From CAZKVJ01 sp964556225 (lineage in GTDB: Bacteria > Actinomycetota > Acidimicrobiia > Acidimicrobiales > Ilumatobacteraceae), in assembly GCA_964556225.1 (NCBI GenBank), contig CAZKVJ010000010.1:76489-140488 (forward strand): 64,000 nt of DNA, given 5' to 3'. The notes below the pieces were generated by a model, which saw nothing but the letters and a program-made list of their open reading frames with translations, had not been told where the DNA came from and searched no databases. Below are positions 17,668-25,237 of the stretch, in pieces. Position numbers and translations under genes: made by a program. Numbering within the stretch: the stretch's first letter is position 1; each line of letters starts with the position of its first letter.

Positions 17668-18462
17668 TCACGCCGTGGCGCCCACCCCGCCCTGACGGCG
17701 CGCCACGGCGCCGATTCGGTCGATGCGCTCGAGCAGCGCCATCCGCGCCTGCTCACCGCTGGCATCGAGCCCCTCGATGCGGTCGATCGCCCAGTGGTGC
17801 AGGACGATCGGCACGAGGATCTGCTCGTGGTGGATCCGGAAGTTGTACATGCCGGCCTTGGCGATCGCCTTGGCATGCTCGTTGAACCCGGGGATCGCCG
17901 TGCCCGGCATGGCGAACGTGCGCACCTGGCGTTCGATCGCCCGCACCATCGCCGAGGGGTCGATCTCGAGCGCGGCCGACACCAGCGAGCGGTAGAAGAG
18001 GTGGTGCCGGTTCTCGTCGGCCGCGACCCGCTTCATGATCTCGTAGCCGGCCGGGTCGTCGAGGAGCTTCCCCGTGTTGAGATGCGCGATTCGGGTGGCC
18101 ATCTCCTGCAGGGACACGTAGGCGAGGACGTCCTCGGGAACCTCGGGCCGCGGGATCTGTCCGGTCGTCACTTGGACCATGCGAGCTCGCTCCAGCTCCA
18201 CCGGGTCGACGGCGCGGGTGATGGTGAGGTAGTCGCGGATGACGATCGAGTGCCGTCCCTCCTCCGCGGTCCAACGGCGCGTCCACTCGCCCCAGACGGA
18301 ATCCCGGTCGAACGTGGCGTCGAGGACGTCGAAGTAGTAGGGCAGGTTGTCCTCGGTCAGGAGGTTCACGAACAGGCTCGAGCGGACCGCTGCCGGCAAC
18401 GACGACTCCTCGGCGGTCCACTCCCATCCCGGCTCGAAGTCACGGCCCCGACCCCAGGGCAC
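17668..18462 (-). CDS. Acyl-ACP desaturase (type 2, diiron), N-terminal start uncertain
   Basis: This soluble diiron desaturase introduces a double bond into acyl-ACP chains, as DesA1/DesA2 of mycobacteria. Diiron ligands are visible in TAEEGRH and AADENRHH, the two E/D-E-x-R-H repeats of the family. GTG 18462 is the only canonical start, but family-like sequence continues in frame upstream (LIHELEPVVERLL, then KEWFPHQLVPW) to about 18567, ending at a TAG at 18577-18579, with no ATG, GTG or TTG in between. The true start may be a non-standard codon (ATC 18567 or a CTG) or a mutated ATG. A TetR-type operator lies just upstream. Confidence 0.82.
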   Translation of the reverse strand: MPWGRGRDFEPGWEWTAEESSLPAAVRSSLFVNLLTEDNLPYYFDVLDATFDRDSVWGEWTRRWTAEEGRHSIVIRDYLTITRAVDPVELERARMVQVTTGQIPRPEVPEDVLAYVSLQEMATRIAHLNTGKLLDDPAGYEIMKRVAADENRHHLFYRSLVSAALEIDPSAMVRAIERQVRTFAMPGTAIPGFNEHAKAIAKAGMYNFRIHHEQILVPIVLHHWAIDRIEGLDASGEQARMALLERIDRIGAVARRQGGVGATA

Positions 18463-18584
18463 CAGCTGATGCGGGAACCACTCCTTGGCGCCGGCCAGAT
18501 GTGCCGACAGGAGACGTTCGACGACGGGTTCGAGTTCGTGGATGAGGGTGGAGGAGGAGGGAGCGATGGGTAGAGCCTACCTTC

Positions 18585-18600
18585 CCTACCGACCGGTAGG
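18585..18600. promoter_or_regulatory. Putative TetR-type operator upstream of the desaturase
   Basis: CCTACCGACCGGTAGG is a palindrome with 14 of 16 positions paired. It sits just upstream of the desaturase reading frame, next to further CTACC copies. Fatty-acid genes in actinobacteria are often controlled by TetR proteins at such sites; the cognate regulator is not identified here. Confidence 0.5.
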
Positions 18601-18613
18601 TAGATCATTGCGA

Positions 18614-19153
18614 TCACTGGCAGAGCAGCTCGGCGAGCTTGGTCGCCGTGTTCCAGTTCCTGGCGGTTGCCACGGTGTGCAGCTTCCGCTCGAAGTAGTC
18701 GATCGTGAGCTTCGAGCGCCTGCTGCCGTTGGGGTGGTGCAGGTACACCTCGCGCCCGTCCACCACGAACTCGTCGGGTGGCGAGCGGTGCGGGTCGAGC
18801 CGGGCGATGTCGTCCGGCGCTGCCTCGTCGGCGAGCAGCATCACGTGCAAGGTCATCGGATCGACGCCCACGCCCACGAAGGGATTGCGCTGGACGAGAT
18901 CGGCCCACTCCGCTGCCGTTCGGATCACCACTGCGGCCGAGACGCCGAACGTCGTGTCGATGCGCTCCTGCAGCGTGCTCGACAGCGCGCCACCGAGCAC
19001 CCCTGGCGGCGGCCGGAACACGACGTTGCCACTCTGGATGTAGGTCACCACCTCGGTGCACCCCGCCTCGACGAACACCTCCCGCAGCCGATCCATCGGC
19101 ACGCGCGCCCGACCGCCGACGTTGATCCCGCGCAGCAGCGCGACGTGGCTCAT
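18614..19153 (-). CDS. DUF1697 family protein
   Basis: The 179-residue product matches the compact DUF1697 family: it opens with VALLRGINVGGRARVPM, followed by AGCTEVVTYIQSGNVVF, and ends with ARNWNTATKLAEL, all hallmark segments. Length equals the family norm, so the start at ATG 19153 is well supported; longer frames upstream lack similarity. No catalytic function is established for the family. It lies upstream of the desaturase on the same strand but is separated from it by the putative operator, so co-regulation is unclear. Confidence 0.9.
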   Translation of the reverse strand: MSHVALLRGINVGGRARVPMDRLREVFVEAGCTEVVTYIQSGNVVFRPPPGVLGGALSSTLQERIDTTFGVSAAVVIRTAAEWADLVQRNPFVGVGVDPMTLHVMLLADEAAPDDIARLDPHRSPPDEFVVDGREVYLHHPNGSRRSKLTIDYFERKLHTVATARNWNTATKLAELLCQ

Positions 19154-19358
19154 CGCTGGCCCAGCGCCTGCCCTGGTGGGAGGCTTCGCCGACCCGACAT
19201 CGGCGGTGATCATGGCATCCCTCGCCCACATGGTCATCGACCGCCTCACCACCTCGCCTCGGAGCGGGAGGGTCCGCTGGAGGGGAACGAGCCCTGCCTG
19301 GCGTCGGGGTTGCCTGTCGCCCAGCATCCCTGCACGACCCCTTCGCCATGATGCCGGC

Positions 19359-19691
19359 ATGGAGTCCGCCCCCACCGTCCGCTTCGCCGAGGCCGCCCGC
19401 ACCCTGTCGCGTGAGGCCAGGCGGCGCGGGCTCAGGGCGCCAAGCTTCCGCTGCCCGCCACGGCTGGTCGGCGTCGATCGCTCGCTGCGCCGCGCCGGCG
19501 ACACCGCCGTCGTCGCGGTGCGGGTTCGCGACCGGCCCTGGGTCGCGGTCCTCGCCGACATGGTCGAAGGTGTGGTCGCCGCCAACCGGCTGACGCCACC
19601 GGTCGCCGACCGGCTGCGGACGGAGCTCTGGCAGGCGCTCGGCGTCGACGTCGAACCCGACCGCACGCACCAGTCGCCCCGCGTGGCCTGA
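19359..19691 (+). CDS. Small conserved actinobacterial protein, unknown function
   Basis: I do not recognise a named domain. The 110-residue protein is rich in Arg and Ala with few Lys, and contains RLVGVDRSLRRAGDTAVVAVRVRDRPWVAVLAD as its most structured part (a likely beta-hairpin), then a helix ANRLTPPVADRLRTELWQAL. The start ATG 19359 has no clear ribosome-binding site. It ends 24 bp before tRNA-Leu. Codon usage looks normal for the window, which supports a real gene. Confidence 0.6.
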   Translation: MESAPTVRFAEAARTLSREARRRGLRAPSFRCPPRLVGVDRSLRRAGDTAVVAVRVRDRPWVAVLADMVEGVVAANRLTPPVADRLRTELWQALGVDVEPDRTHQSPRVA

Positions 19692-19715
19692 CCCCGGCGT
19701 AGCGTGGATTCTGAA

Positions 19716-19799
19716 GCCCGGGTGGCGTAACTGGCAGACGCAGGGGGCTTAAACCCCCCTGGAGGAGACTCCGTGTGGGTTCGAACCCCACCCCGGGCA
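19716..19799 (+). tRNA. tRNA-Leu (anticodon UAA)
   Basis: A full cloverleaf can be drawn: acceptor GCCCGGG/CCCGGGC, D-arm with GGC, anticodon stem GGGGG/CCCCC enclosing loop CTTAAAC (anticodon TAA), a class II variable arm GGAGGAGACTCC, and a T-arm GTGGG-TTCGAAC-CCCAC. The discriminator is A and CCA is not encoded. The gene end coincides with the truncation of an MFS gene on the other strand, marking it as a probable recombination or integration site. Confidence 0.95.
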
Positions 19800-20210
19800 C
19801 ATGCTGTGAGCAGGTAGAACGCGGGCCGGGACCCGGAGGCCGCTTGCGGTCCACGCCCCGGCGCGCAGCAGCCCGACCTGCCAGGCCGTCGTCGCGAATC
19901 CGGTGCCCGCCGCGAGCACAGCGGTGGTCGTGCAGCCGCCGACGGCAACGGCGCGGCGGCGGTGCGCGTCGTCCGCGAGCGCGCCGCCACCGAAACGGGC
20001 GATGCCGGCGAGCCCGTCCGACACTCCTTCGATCAGGCCGAGCGCCGATGCCGGCGCACCGATCGTCGAGGTCAACAGACTCGGCAGCAGAGCGGTCGGG
20101 ATCTCATGGCCGACGTCGGCCAACAAGCTGGCCGTGCCGATGCCACGCACGCCGGGGTCAGCCACGCGTCGGGATCGGTTGTCGTCGGTGCTCGGCTCGG
20201 TGGTGTTCAT
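19800..20210 (-). pseudogene. MFS transporter, truncated at tRNA-Leu
   Basis: The first about 130 residues match the N-terminal half of an MFS protein: GTASLLADVGHEIPTALLP, then the motif A region (ARFGGGALADDAHRRR) and the helix ending AGLRVPAR-like. Similarity stops near 19821, about 20 bp from the tRNA-Leu end, and the frame then reads antisense through the tRNA. A complete protein would need about 270 further residues. The ATG overlaps the modC stop (ATGA), so this was the last gene of the mod operon before the deletion or integration. It is not expected to be functional. Confidence 0.8.
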
Positions 20211-20947
20211 GGGGTGAGGCCGAGCAGGTGGGCGATGTGGTCAGCAGCGTCTGTCGGGAGGTCGTGGGTGGCGGTGGTGTGGCCGGGTTCGTAGAGCACG
20301 ACTCTGTCGGCGAGGTGGACGATGTCGTCGAGGTCGTGGGTGACGAGGAGTGCGGTGAGGTGTTGGGTGTCGACGAGGTCGCGTACGAGCAGTCTCAGTG
20401 CGTGGCGGGTGGGTTGGTCGAGGGCGCTGAACGGTTCGTCGAGCAGCAGCACCTGTGGTTCGCCGGCGAGGGCGCGGGCGAGCGCGATGCGTTGCTGTTC
20501 TCCGCCCGACAGTGTGGCGGTGGGGGTGGTGGCGAGGTGGGCGGCGTGGACTCGTTCGAGCCAGTGGCGGGCGGTGGCTCGTCGGCTGGTGCGGTCGCCG
20601 GATCGGACCGCGAGGGCGACGTTGTCGAGCGGGCTTCGGTGGGGGAGCAGCGCGGCGTGTTGGAACACCATGCCGAGGCGTCGGTCCTGGGTCCGCACAT
20701 GGAGTCCTCGGGCGGGGTCGGCGACGACCTGGTCGTACAGGGTGATGGTGCCGCTGGTGGGTCGGAGGAGTCCGGCGATCGTCGCGAGCGTGACGCTCTT
20801 GCCGGCCCCTGACGGGCCGAACAGGGCGGTGATCCCGGGACGGGTCGTGAACGCAGCGGTGACGGTGAAGTCCCCGACGACGGTCACCACGTCGACGGTG
20901 ACCGTGCCGGCACCGTTGTCGTTGGCGCTCGAGGCGGCGGTGGTCAT
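20207..20947 (-). CDS. modC: Molybdate ABC transporter ATP-binding protein ModC
   Basis: This is the ATPase of the molybdate importer. The 246-residue protein has Walker A GPSGAGKS near residue 45, the signature LSGGEQQRIALARAL, Walker B LLLDEPFSALD and H-loop VTHDLDD. It is short, lacking the C-terminal TOBE (molybdate-binding) domain found in E. coli ModC. Its ATG overlaps the modB stop and its stop overlaps the truncated MFS start, both as ATGA. Substrate (molybdate or tungstate) is inferred from the ModA and ModB neighbours. Confidence 0.88.
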   Translation of the reverse strand: MTTAASSANDNGAGTVTVDVVTVVGDFTVTAAFTTRPGITALFGPSGAGKSVTLATIAGLLRPTSGTITLYDQVVADPARGLHVRTQDRRLGMVFQHAALLPHRSPLDNVALAVRSGDRTSRRATARHWLERVHAAHLATTPTATLSGGEQQRIALARALAGEPQVLLLDEPFSALDQPTRHALRLLVRDLVDTQHLTALLVTHDLDDIVHLADRVVLYEPGHTTATHDLPTDAADHIAHLLGLTP

Positions 20948-21603
20948 GATCGGCGGGTCGACAGTTGGGTGACGGCGAGGAGCACGATGATCGCGATCCC
21001 GGCGAGCAGGAGCGCGCCGTTGCGGGCGGTGGTGTCGTCGCCGGCTTGCACGGCGTCGTAGACGGCGATCGGCAAGGTCTGGGTGCGGCCGGGGATGTTC
21101 CCGGCGACCATCAGTGTCGCCCCGAAGTCGCCCAGCGCACGCGCGAACCCGAGCGCTACCCCGGCGAGCAGCCCACGCCGTGCCGTCGGCAGCGTGACCA
21201 CAGCGGCGACGCGCCACTCGCGGTGCCCGGCAACGCGAACAGCGGCTTCGAGGCGTGGGTCGACGTCTTCGATCGCCGCGCGGCCGGTGCGCACGACGAA
21301 CGGCAACGCCGAGATCGACGCCGCGATCACGGCCGCGGTCGGGGTGAACACGAGCGGCTGCCCGAAGATGTCCTCCCACGCTTGGCCGATCGGACTGTTC
21401 ACCCCGAGGGTGGTGAGCAGGTAGTAGCCGAGCACGGTCGGGGGGAGCACGATCGGGATGGTGACGATCGCTTCCAAGAGGCCACGTCCACGGAAACGAC
21501 CCTTGGCGAGCAGGTACGCGAGCCCGATCCCGACCGTGGCCGCGATCAGTGTCGCCAACGAGGCGACACGTAGCGACAGCCACAACGGGAACCAGTCGTC
21601 CAC
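20944..21603 (-). CDS. modB: Molybdate ABC transporter permease ModB
   Basis: This is the membrane subunit of the molybdate importer. The 219-residue protein, starting at GTG 21603, has about five to six helices and the ModB signature PIVLPPTVLGYYLL near residues 50-63, plus the EAA-type cytoplasmic loop AVRVAGHREWRVAAVVTLP and ALGDFGATLMVAGNIPGRTQTLP, a diagnostic stretch for ModB. It lies 8 bp after modA and overlaps modC by four bases. It pairs with one ModC dimer. Confidence 0.92.
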   Translation of the reverse strand: MDDWFPLWLSLRVASLATLIAATVGIGLAYLLAKGRFRGRGLLEAIVTIPIVLPPTVLGYYLLTTLGVNSPIGQAWEDIFGQPLVFTPTAAVIAASISALPFVVRTGRAAIEDVDPRLEAAVRVAGHREWRVAAVVTLPTARRGLLAGVALGFARALGDFGATLMVAGNIPGRTQTLPIAVYDAVQAGDDTTARNGALLLAGIAIIVLLAVTQLSTRRS

Positions 21604-21611
21604 GAACGCCC

Positions 21612-22529
21612 TCAGTCCGCCAGTGCTTGCTCGCCGGGCAGGACGAACCCGTACCGGACCATGACCTCGCGGCCGGCCGGTGAGCCGATGAACGCTGCGA
21701 ACGCCACCGCCGTGTCACCGCGGGCCCCGGTCGACGTGACCACCAGTGCCTGCTGGAGCGGTTCGTGCAGTTCGGCGGGTACCAGTGTGTAGTCGCTGCC
21801 ATCGGCGATCGCGAGGGACAGGGCGACGATGCCCACGTCGGCATTGCCGGACTGTGCGATGCGGAACGTGTCGGAGATGCTCTCCCCGTACACCAGACGA
21901 CCCTCGACCACCTCGTAGACACCGGCAGCGACGAGCGCCTCCTTGGCCGCCAACCCGTACGGAGCGTGTTCGGGGTTGGCGATCGCTATACGACGGAACC
22001 GAGGATCGACCAGCTCGTCGATCGATGCCGGTGGCTCGACCCCGGCGGGGGTCCACAACACGATCCGCCCGTGCGCGTAGTCCGCCTTCGTGTCGGCGAT
22101 CCCCCGTCCGGCGTCGATGACATCGTCGACGAAGTCGACGTTCGCCGATGCGAACAGGTCGAACGGTGCGCCGTTGATGATCTGCTCACGCAGCTGACCC
22201 GACGATCCGAACGAGAACGTCACCACCGTGCCCGTCTCCGCCTCGAACGCGGTCCCGAGCTCCTCGAACGCCGGCCGGAGATCACTTGCCGCTGCCACGG
22301 TGATCTCAGCAGAGCCCGACGGGCCCAGGGTGGTCGGCGCCGCTGACGGCCGAACCTGTGCCGCAGCGTCGTCGCCGTCCGCGCCGCAGGCGGCGGTCGC
22401 GGCCACCAACAGCACGGCGGCTCCGACTGCTGCAACAGCGCGCATCAACCGACGCGCCCGCGGGACGGGCGCCGGATCACCCGTCGCGAGCGCGGCCCCT
22501 CGCGACACGGCATTCGACTCCACGGTCAT
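21612..22529 (-). CDS. modA: Molybdate-binding lipoprotein ModA
   Basis: This receptor binds molybdate or tungstate outside the membrane. The start ATG 22529 overlaps the regulator stop as ATGA; the lipoprotein signal (RRLMRAVAAVGAAVLLVAATAAC) then begins about 27 residues in, so an internal start at 22445 is possible. The mature part has ITVAAASDLRPAFEELG, SFGSSGQL and GAPFDLFASAN, all ModA motifs, and the C-terminal GFVLPGE. It is the first transporter gene after a DNA-binding regulator carrying a related substrate-binding domain. Confidence 0.9.
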   Translation of the reverse strand: MTVESNAVSRGAALATGDPAPVPRARRLMRAVAAVGAAVLLVAATAACGADGDDAAAQVRPSAAPTTLGPSGSAEITVAAASDLRPAFEELGTAFEAETGTVVTFSFGSSGQLREQIINGAPFDLFASANVDFVDDVIDAGRGIADTKADYAHGRIVLWTPAGVEPPASIDELVDPRFRRIAIANPEHAPYGLAAKEALVAAGVYEVVEGRLVYGESISDTFRIAQSGNADVGIVALSLAIADGSDYTLVPAELHEPLQQALVVTSTGARGDTAVAFAAFIGSPAGREVMVRYGFVLPGEQALAD

Positions 22530-23551
22530 GCTGACTGTCGGCCGCACTCGGCGAGGTCGTAGCCCACCAACACCGACGCCCGTCGCGAAAGCGCCGGGCC
22601 ATCGAGCTGATCCACCAACGCTCGCGCAGCGGGCAGCTCAGCCCAGCGTTCATCGATCCACAACTCGACCTCATGTACCTCGAGTGGTGCGAAGCCGAGC
22701 CCGAACGCGCATGCAGCTGCCTCCATCGTCACGCCGGCTCGACCGCCACCCTCGGCAACACGGCGGGCGACGTCGACATGACCGTCCGCCACGGGCCCAG
22801 GAACTGCGCCCACCGCGCCCGCCTGTCGCAGCGCACGCTCGAACGCCCTCTGGCTCCCCGCGCCTGGGTCCCGCTGCACCACGCGCAGTCGCCGCTCCGC
22901 GACCTCCTCGATCGACGGCGGACCCGACCGACCGCCACTTGCCAAGCCGACCTGCCAACGCGCCACCCGCCAGCGACGAACAGGCACCGGCGCCACCGGC
23001 AACCCACCCGCCGGCGCATGCACCAACGCACCGTGCACCCGGCCATCAGCCAACGCAGCGATTGATGTGTCCGTCGACGCGTGAACCGCCACCACACGAT
23101 CTGCCGACACCCGCGCAACCAACGCCGACAACAAACCCAGCAGGGGATCACACCCGGCGATCACCAGACCATCCGTCACCGCCGACGGCAGCCACTCCAC
23201 CCCGCCATCGCCGGCGACCGCATCGGCCAACCCCCACGACTCCACCGACGCCACCGCGTGCCCGATCGGCACACCGACCAGACGATCACCCACCCGCACC
23301 GTCACCAACGGCGTCCCCTCGGCGATCCACCCTCCCGCGACCGACTCGACATCGGCATCCAGCTCGGGGGACCCGAACAGCTCCTCGACCGAGCTTCCCA
23401 GTGCTCGGGCCAAGCCCAACGCCGCCTGGACATTCGGCGCATGGCGGCCAGCCTCCACCGCCGAGACCAACTGACGGGTCACGCCCGCCCGTTCGGCAAG
23501 CTCCACCTGCGACCACCCACGCCGCTCGCGAACGGCTCGGATCCTGTTCAT
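22526..23551 (-). CDS. XRE-type HTH regulator with PBP-like (molybdate-binding-like) domain
   Basis: This is a one-component regulator: residues 3-60 form a helix-turn-helix of the XRE class (RAVRERRGWSQVELAERAGVTRQLVSAVEAG), and residues about 80-330 resemble a periplasmic-type substrate-binding fold (PBP_like), as in ModE-like regulators of actinobacteria. The start ATG 23551 has a TAGTTT box 8 nt upstream and no leader. It is the first gene of the mod operon and overlaps modA, so it probably senses molybdate and controls its own operon. Ligand and operator are inferred. Confidence 0.85.
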   Translation of the reverse strand: MNRIRAVRERRGWSQVELAERAGVTRQLVSAVEAGRHAPNVQAALGLARALGSSVEELFGSPELDADVESVAGGWIAEGTPLVTVRVGDRLVGVPIGHAVASVESWGLADAVAGDGGVEWLPSAVTDGLVIAGCDPLLGLLSALVARVSADRVVAVHASTDTSIAALADGRVHGALVHAPAGGLPVAPVPVRRWRVARWQVGLASGGRSGPPSIEEVAERRLRVVQRDPGAGSQRAFERALRQAGAVGAVPGPVADGHVDVARRVAEGGGRAGVTMEAAACAFGLGFAPLEVHEVELWIDERWAELPAARALVDQLDGPALSRRASVLVGYDLAECGRQSA

Positions 23552-23559
23552 ACGACAGG

Positions 23560-23565
23560 AAACTA
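23560..23565 (-). promoter_or_regulatory. TAGTTT -10 box, leaderless promoter of the mod operon
   Basis: On the minus strand TAGTTT lies 8 nt upstream of ATG 23551. No Shine-Dalgarno sequence is present between them, so the regulator-mod operon is likely transcribed as a leaderless mRNA. Confidence 0.5.
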
Positions 23566-23677
23566 GCAGCCCGGCCGATCGTGTCATTCCCACGGACGGG
23601 ACGGACGGAACCTCCAGATCACAGACCACTGGACGGACAGGGGAGCGCCAGGCGGGCGGGTGGGAGCGGTCTTGAAA

Positions 23678-23722
23678 CCCCCTCTACGAACGTATCTACG
23701 GGTTCGAATCCCCTCCCGGCAC
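23678..23722 (+). other. tRNA-Ser 3'-half relic (possible attachment-site remnant) in a gene-free stretch
   Basis: The interval 23566-23898 has no gene. Within it, 23668-23682 resembles the anticodon arm of tRNA-Ser(UGA) (GGTCTTGAAACC), followed by a long-variable-arm-like segment and a T-arm CGGGTTCGAATCCCC and TCCCGGCACC end. No matching 5' acceptor or D-arm lies upstream. Integrases often recombine at the anticodon-to-3'-end part of tRNA genes, so this could be an old att site. It could also be a decayed tRNA. No integrase was found nearby. Confidence 0.45.
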
Positions 23723-23898
23723 CGAGCGTGAACTGGGGTGATGTGATCGCGGTGGTCGGCGATCGGCGGTGACGCGGCGTCGATGTGCGCGGCGCGGTCG
23801 GGCTCACCAGTGGCCAACCTGTGCTGGAGGCTGCTGCGGACGATGGACGACCGTCGCTCTGAGCGGACCGGTGCCGGATCGCGCCGCGGCCGTCTGAG

Positions 23899-24777
23899 CT
23901 AGCGGCTGCCGGTCAGGAACGCCAGCAGGGCTGCGGCCACCTCGGCGGGGCGCTCCTCGTGGGCGAAGAGGCCGGCGCCGGGGATCACCTCGAGGCGGGC
24001 GTCGGTGAAGTCGGCCAGCATCTCCCGCGCCCACTGCACCGGGAAGAAGCGGTCGTTCTCCCCCCAGACCAACAGCACGGGCGCCGTGATCCTCCGGTGC
24101 AGCTCGCCGAGTTCGCGCACGAACCGGTAGTCGAAGCTGCGCAGCAGCTGCATCGTGGCCGCTCGGTGCTCGGTGGAACCGTGCAGCGGCTGCAGGAAGA
24201 ACTCGTCGAACTCGCCGTCGAGCAGCGACCGGTCGACGAACGCGTCGCCGAGCACGAGTCGACTGCGGCGCAGGCGTGGCCTGCCGGCGAGGAACCCGAG
24301 GGCCGCGCCGAAGCCTGGCACCTTGCGCCCGGCGAGGAACGACTTGAACTTCCAGCTGACGCCGGTGGACTGCTCGGTGTCGATGAGCGCGAGAGCGCGC
24401 AGCCGCTCGTCGCCGGCCATGGCGTGGCGGGCGATCATGCCGCCGCTGTCGTGACCCACGACCGCCACGTCGGTGAGGTCGAGCAGGTCGATGACGCGCC
24501 GCACGCTGTGGATGTGGTTGGCGATGGTGAGCGGCGTTGCGGTGGTGTAGCGGCTGCTGCCTGCGCCGGGGAGGTCGACGAGATGGCAGGTGACGTGGTC
24601 GGCGAGGCGAGGAAGGATGCAGCGGAAGGTGGCGCTGCTGACGGGCCAGCCGTGCACGAACACCACGTCGGGCCCGGTGCCCACCGTGCGGTACGCCACC
24701 TCGCCCGAGCCGACGTCGAGCAGGCGCGCCGGCGGTCGGCGGAACAGGTCGGCGGCCTCGGCCGCGGTCAGGCTCAT
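23899..24777 (-). CDS. Alpha/beta hydrolase with Asp-nucleophile elbow (epoxide hydrolase/dehalogenase-like)
   Basis: The 292-residue protein has the alpha/beta hydrolase order: VVFVHGWPVSS (oxyanion HGWP), the elbow VVGHDSGGM, a cap region (about 140-215), VLLVWGENDRFFP (acid) and a C-terminal His region AGLFAHEERP. In the elbow G-H-D-S-G-G the nucleophile position is Asp, as in epoxide hydrolases and haloalkane dehalogenases (GHDWGG), rather than Ser. ATG 24777 overlaps the upstream stop (ATGA). Its partner is a limonene-epoxide-hydrolase-like gene, so epoxide or related small-molecule breakdown is plausible. Confidence 0.82.
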   Translation of the reverse strand: MSLTAAEAADLFRRPPARLLDVGSGEVAYRTVGTGPDVVFVHGWPVSSATFRCILPRLADHVTCHLVDLPGAGSSRYTTATPLTIANHIHSVRRVIDLLDLTDVAVVGHDSGGMIARHAMAGDERLRALALIDTEQSTGVSWKFKSFLAGRKVPGFGAALGFLAGRPRLRRSRLVLGDAFVDRSLLDGEFDEFFLQPLHGSTEHRAATMQLLRSFDYRFVRELGELHRRITAPVLLVWGENDRFFPVQWAREMLADFTDARLEVIPGAGLFAHEERPAEVAAALLAFLTGSR

Positions 24778-25196
24778 CGAACGTCCGCCGTGTGGATCTT
24801 CGCCGCGGTGGCCAGGTCGAAGTAGTCGCGCCACACAGTGATCAACCCGTCGTGCACCTCGAACACGCTGTTCACCGGCAGCTCTCGCCAGCCGTGGTCG
24901 AGGCGGTGCCGATCGAGTCGTTCGGCGAACACCACCGGTCCCACGGCGGCCTGTCGCAGGACCACGAACTCGTTCTCATGGATCGCAGCGAAGAACGGCT
25001 CCAGCACTTGCTGCACGCCCCCGTGCCCGCGCACGGTGCCGATCGGCACGTTCGTGTACTCCACGTCGGCGGCGAGGTGGGTGAGGGCCCGGTCGAAGTC
25101 CATCTGCTCGAACGCGTGGAGGAAGGCCTCCACCGTCGCCTCTGGTGTGCTCGCCATGCCGTCCATTCCGCGCCCTCCAACATGTGTAGTGGTCAC
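24774..25196 (-). CDS. Limonene-1,2-epoxide hydrolase-like protein (NTF2 fold)
   Basis: The protein folds as a small cone (SnoaL/LEH type). It contains ATVEAFLHAFEQMDFDRALTHLAADVEYTNVP and FEVHDGLITVWRDYFD, where R-D and D residues correspond to the catalytic Asp-Arg-Asp triad of LEH. GTG 25196 fits a leaderless transcript (TATGGT box 6 nt upstream, inside the operator); an alternative ATG at 25166 has GGAGGG upstream and would shorten the protein by ten residues. It is coupled to the alpha/beta hydrolase and divergent from a TetR gene. Confidence 0.8.
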   Translation of the reverse strand: MTTTHVGGRGMDGMASTPEATVEAFLHAFEQMDFDRALTHLAADVEYTNVPIGTVRGHGGVQQVLEPFFAAIHENEFVVLRQAAVGPVVFAERLDRHRLDHGWRELPVNSVFEVHDGLITVWRDYFDLATAAKIHTADVR

Positions 25197-25225
25197 TGCG
25201 AAACCATAATCGCAGTGACCACTAC
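25186..25225. promoter_or_regulatory. Perfect 16-bp inverted repeat: TetR operator with interlocked divergent promoters
   Basis: GTAGTGGTCACTGCGA (25186-25201) and its exact reverse complement (25210-25225) flank the 8-nt spacer AACCATAA. Each arm also holds an imperfect dyad of its own (AGTG-GT-CACT). The spacer region supplies TATGGT (25203-25208, minus) 6 nt before GTG 25196, and TACGAT (25223-25228, plus) lies 9 nt before the tetR ATG 25238. A bound repressor would block both promoters. Confidence 0.85.
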
Positions 25226-25237
25226 GATCAATCCCCG

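Noticed and set aside
23641..23722. Complete tRNA-Ser gene
   Set aside because: There is no 5' acceptor strand or D-arm, and one T-stem pair is mismatched.
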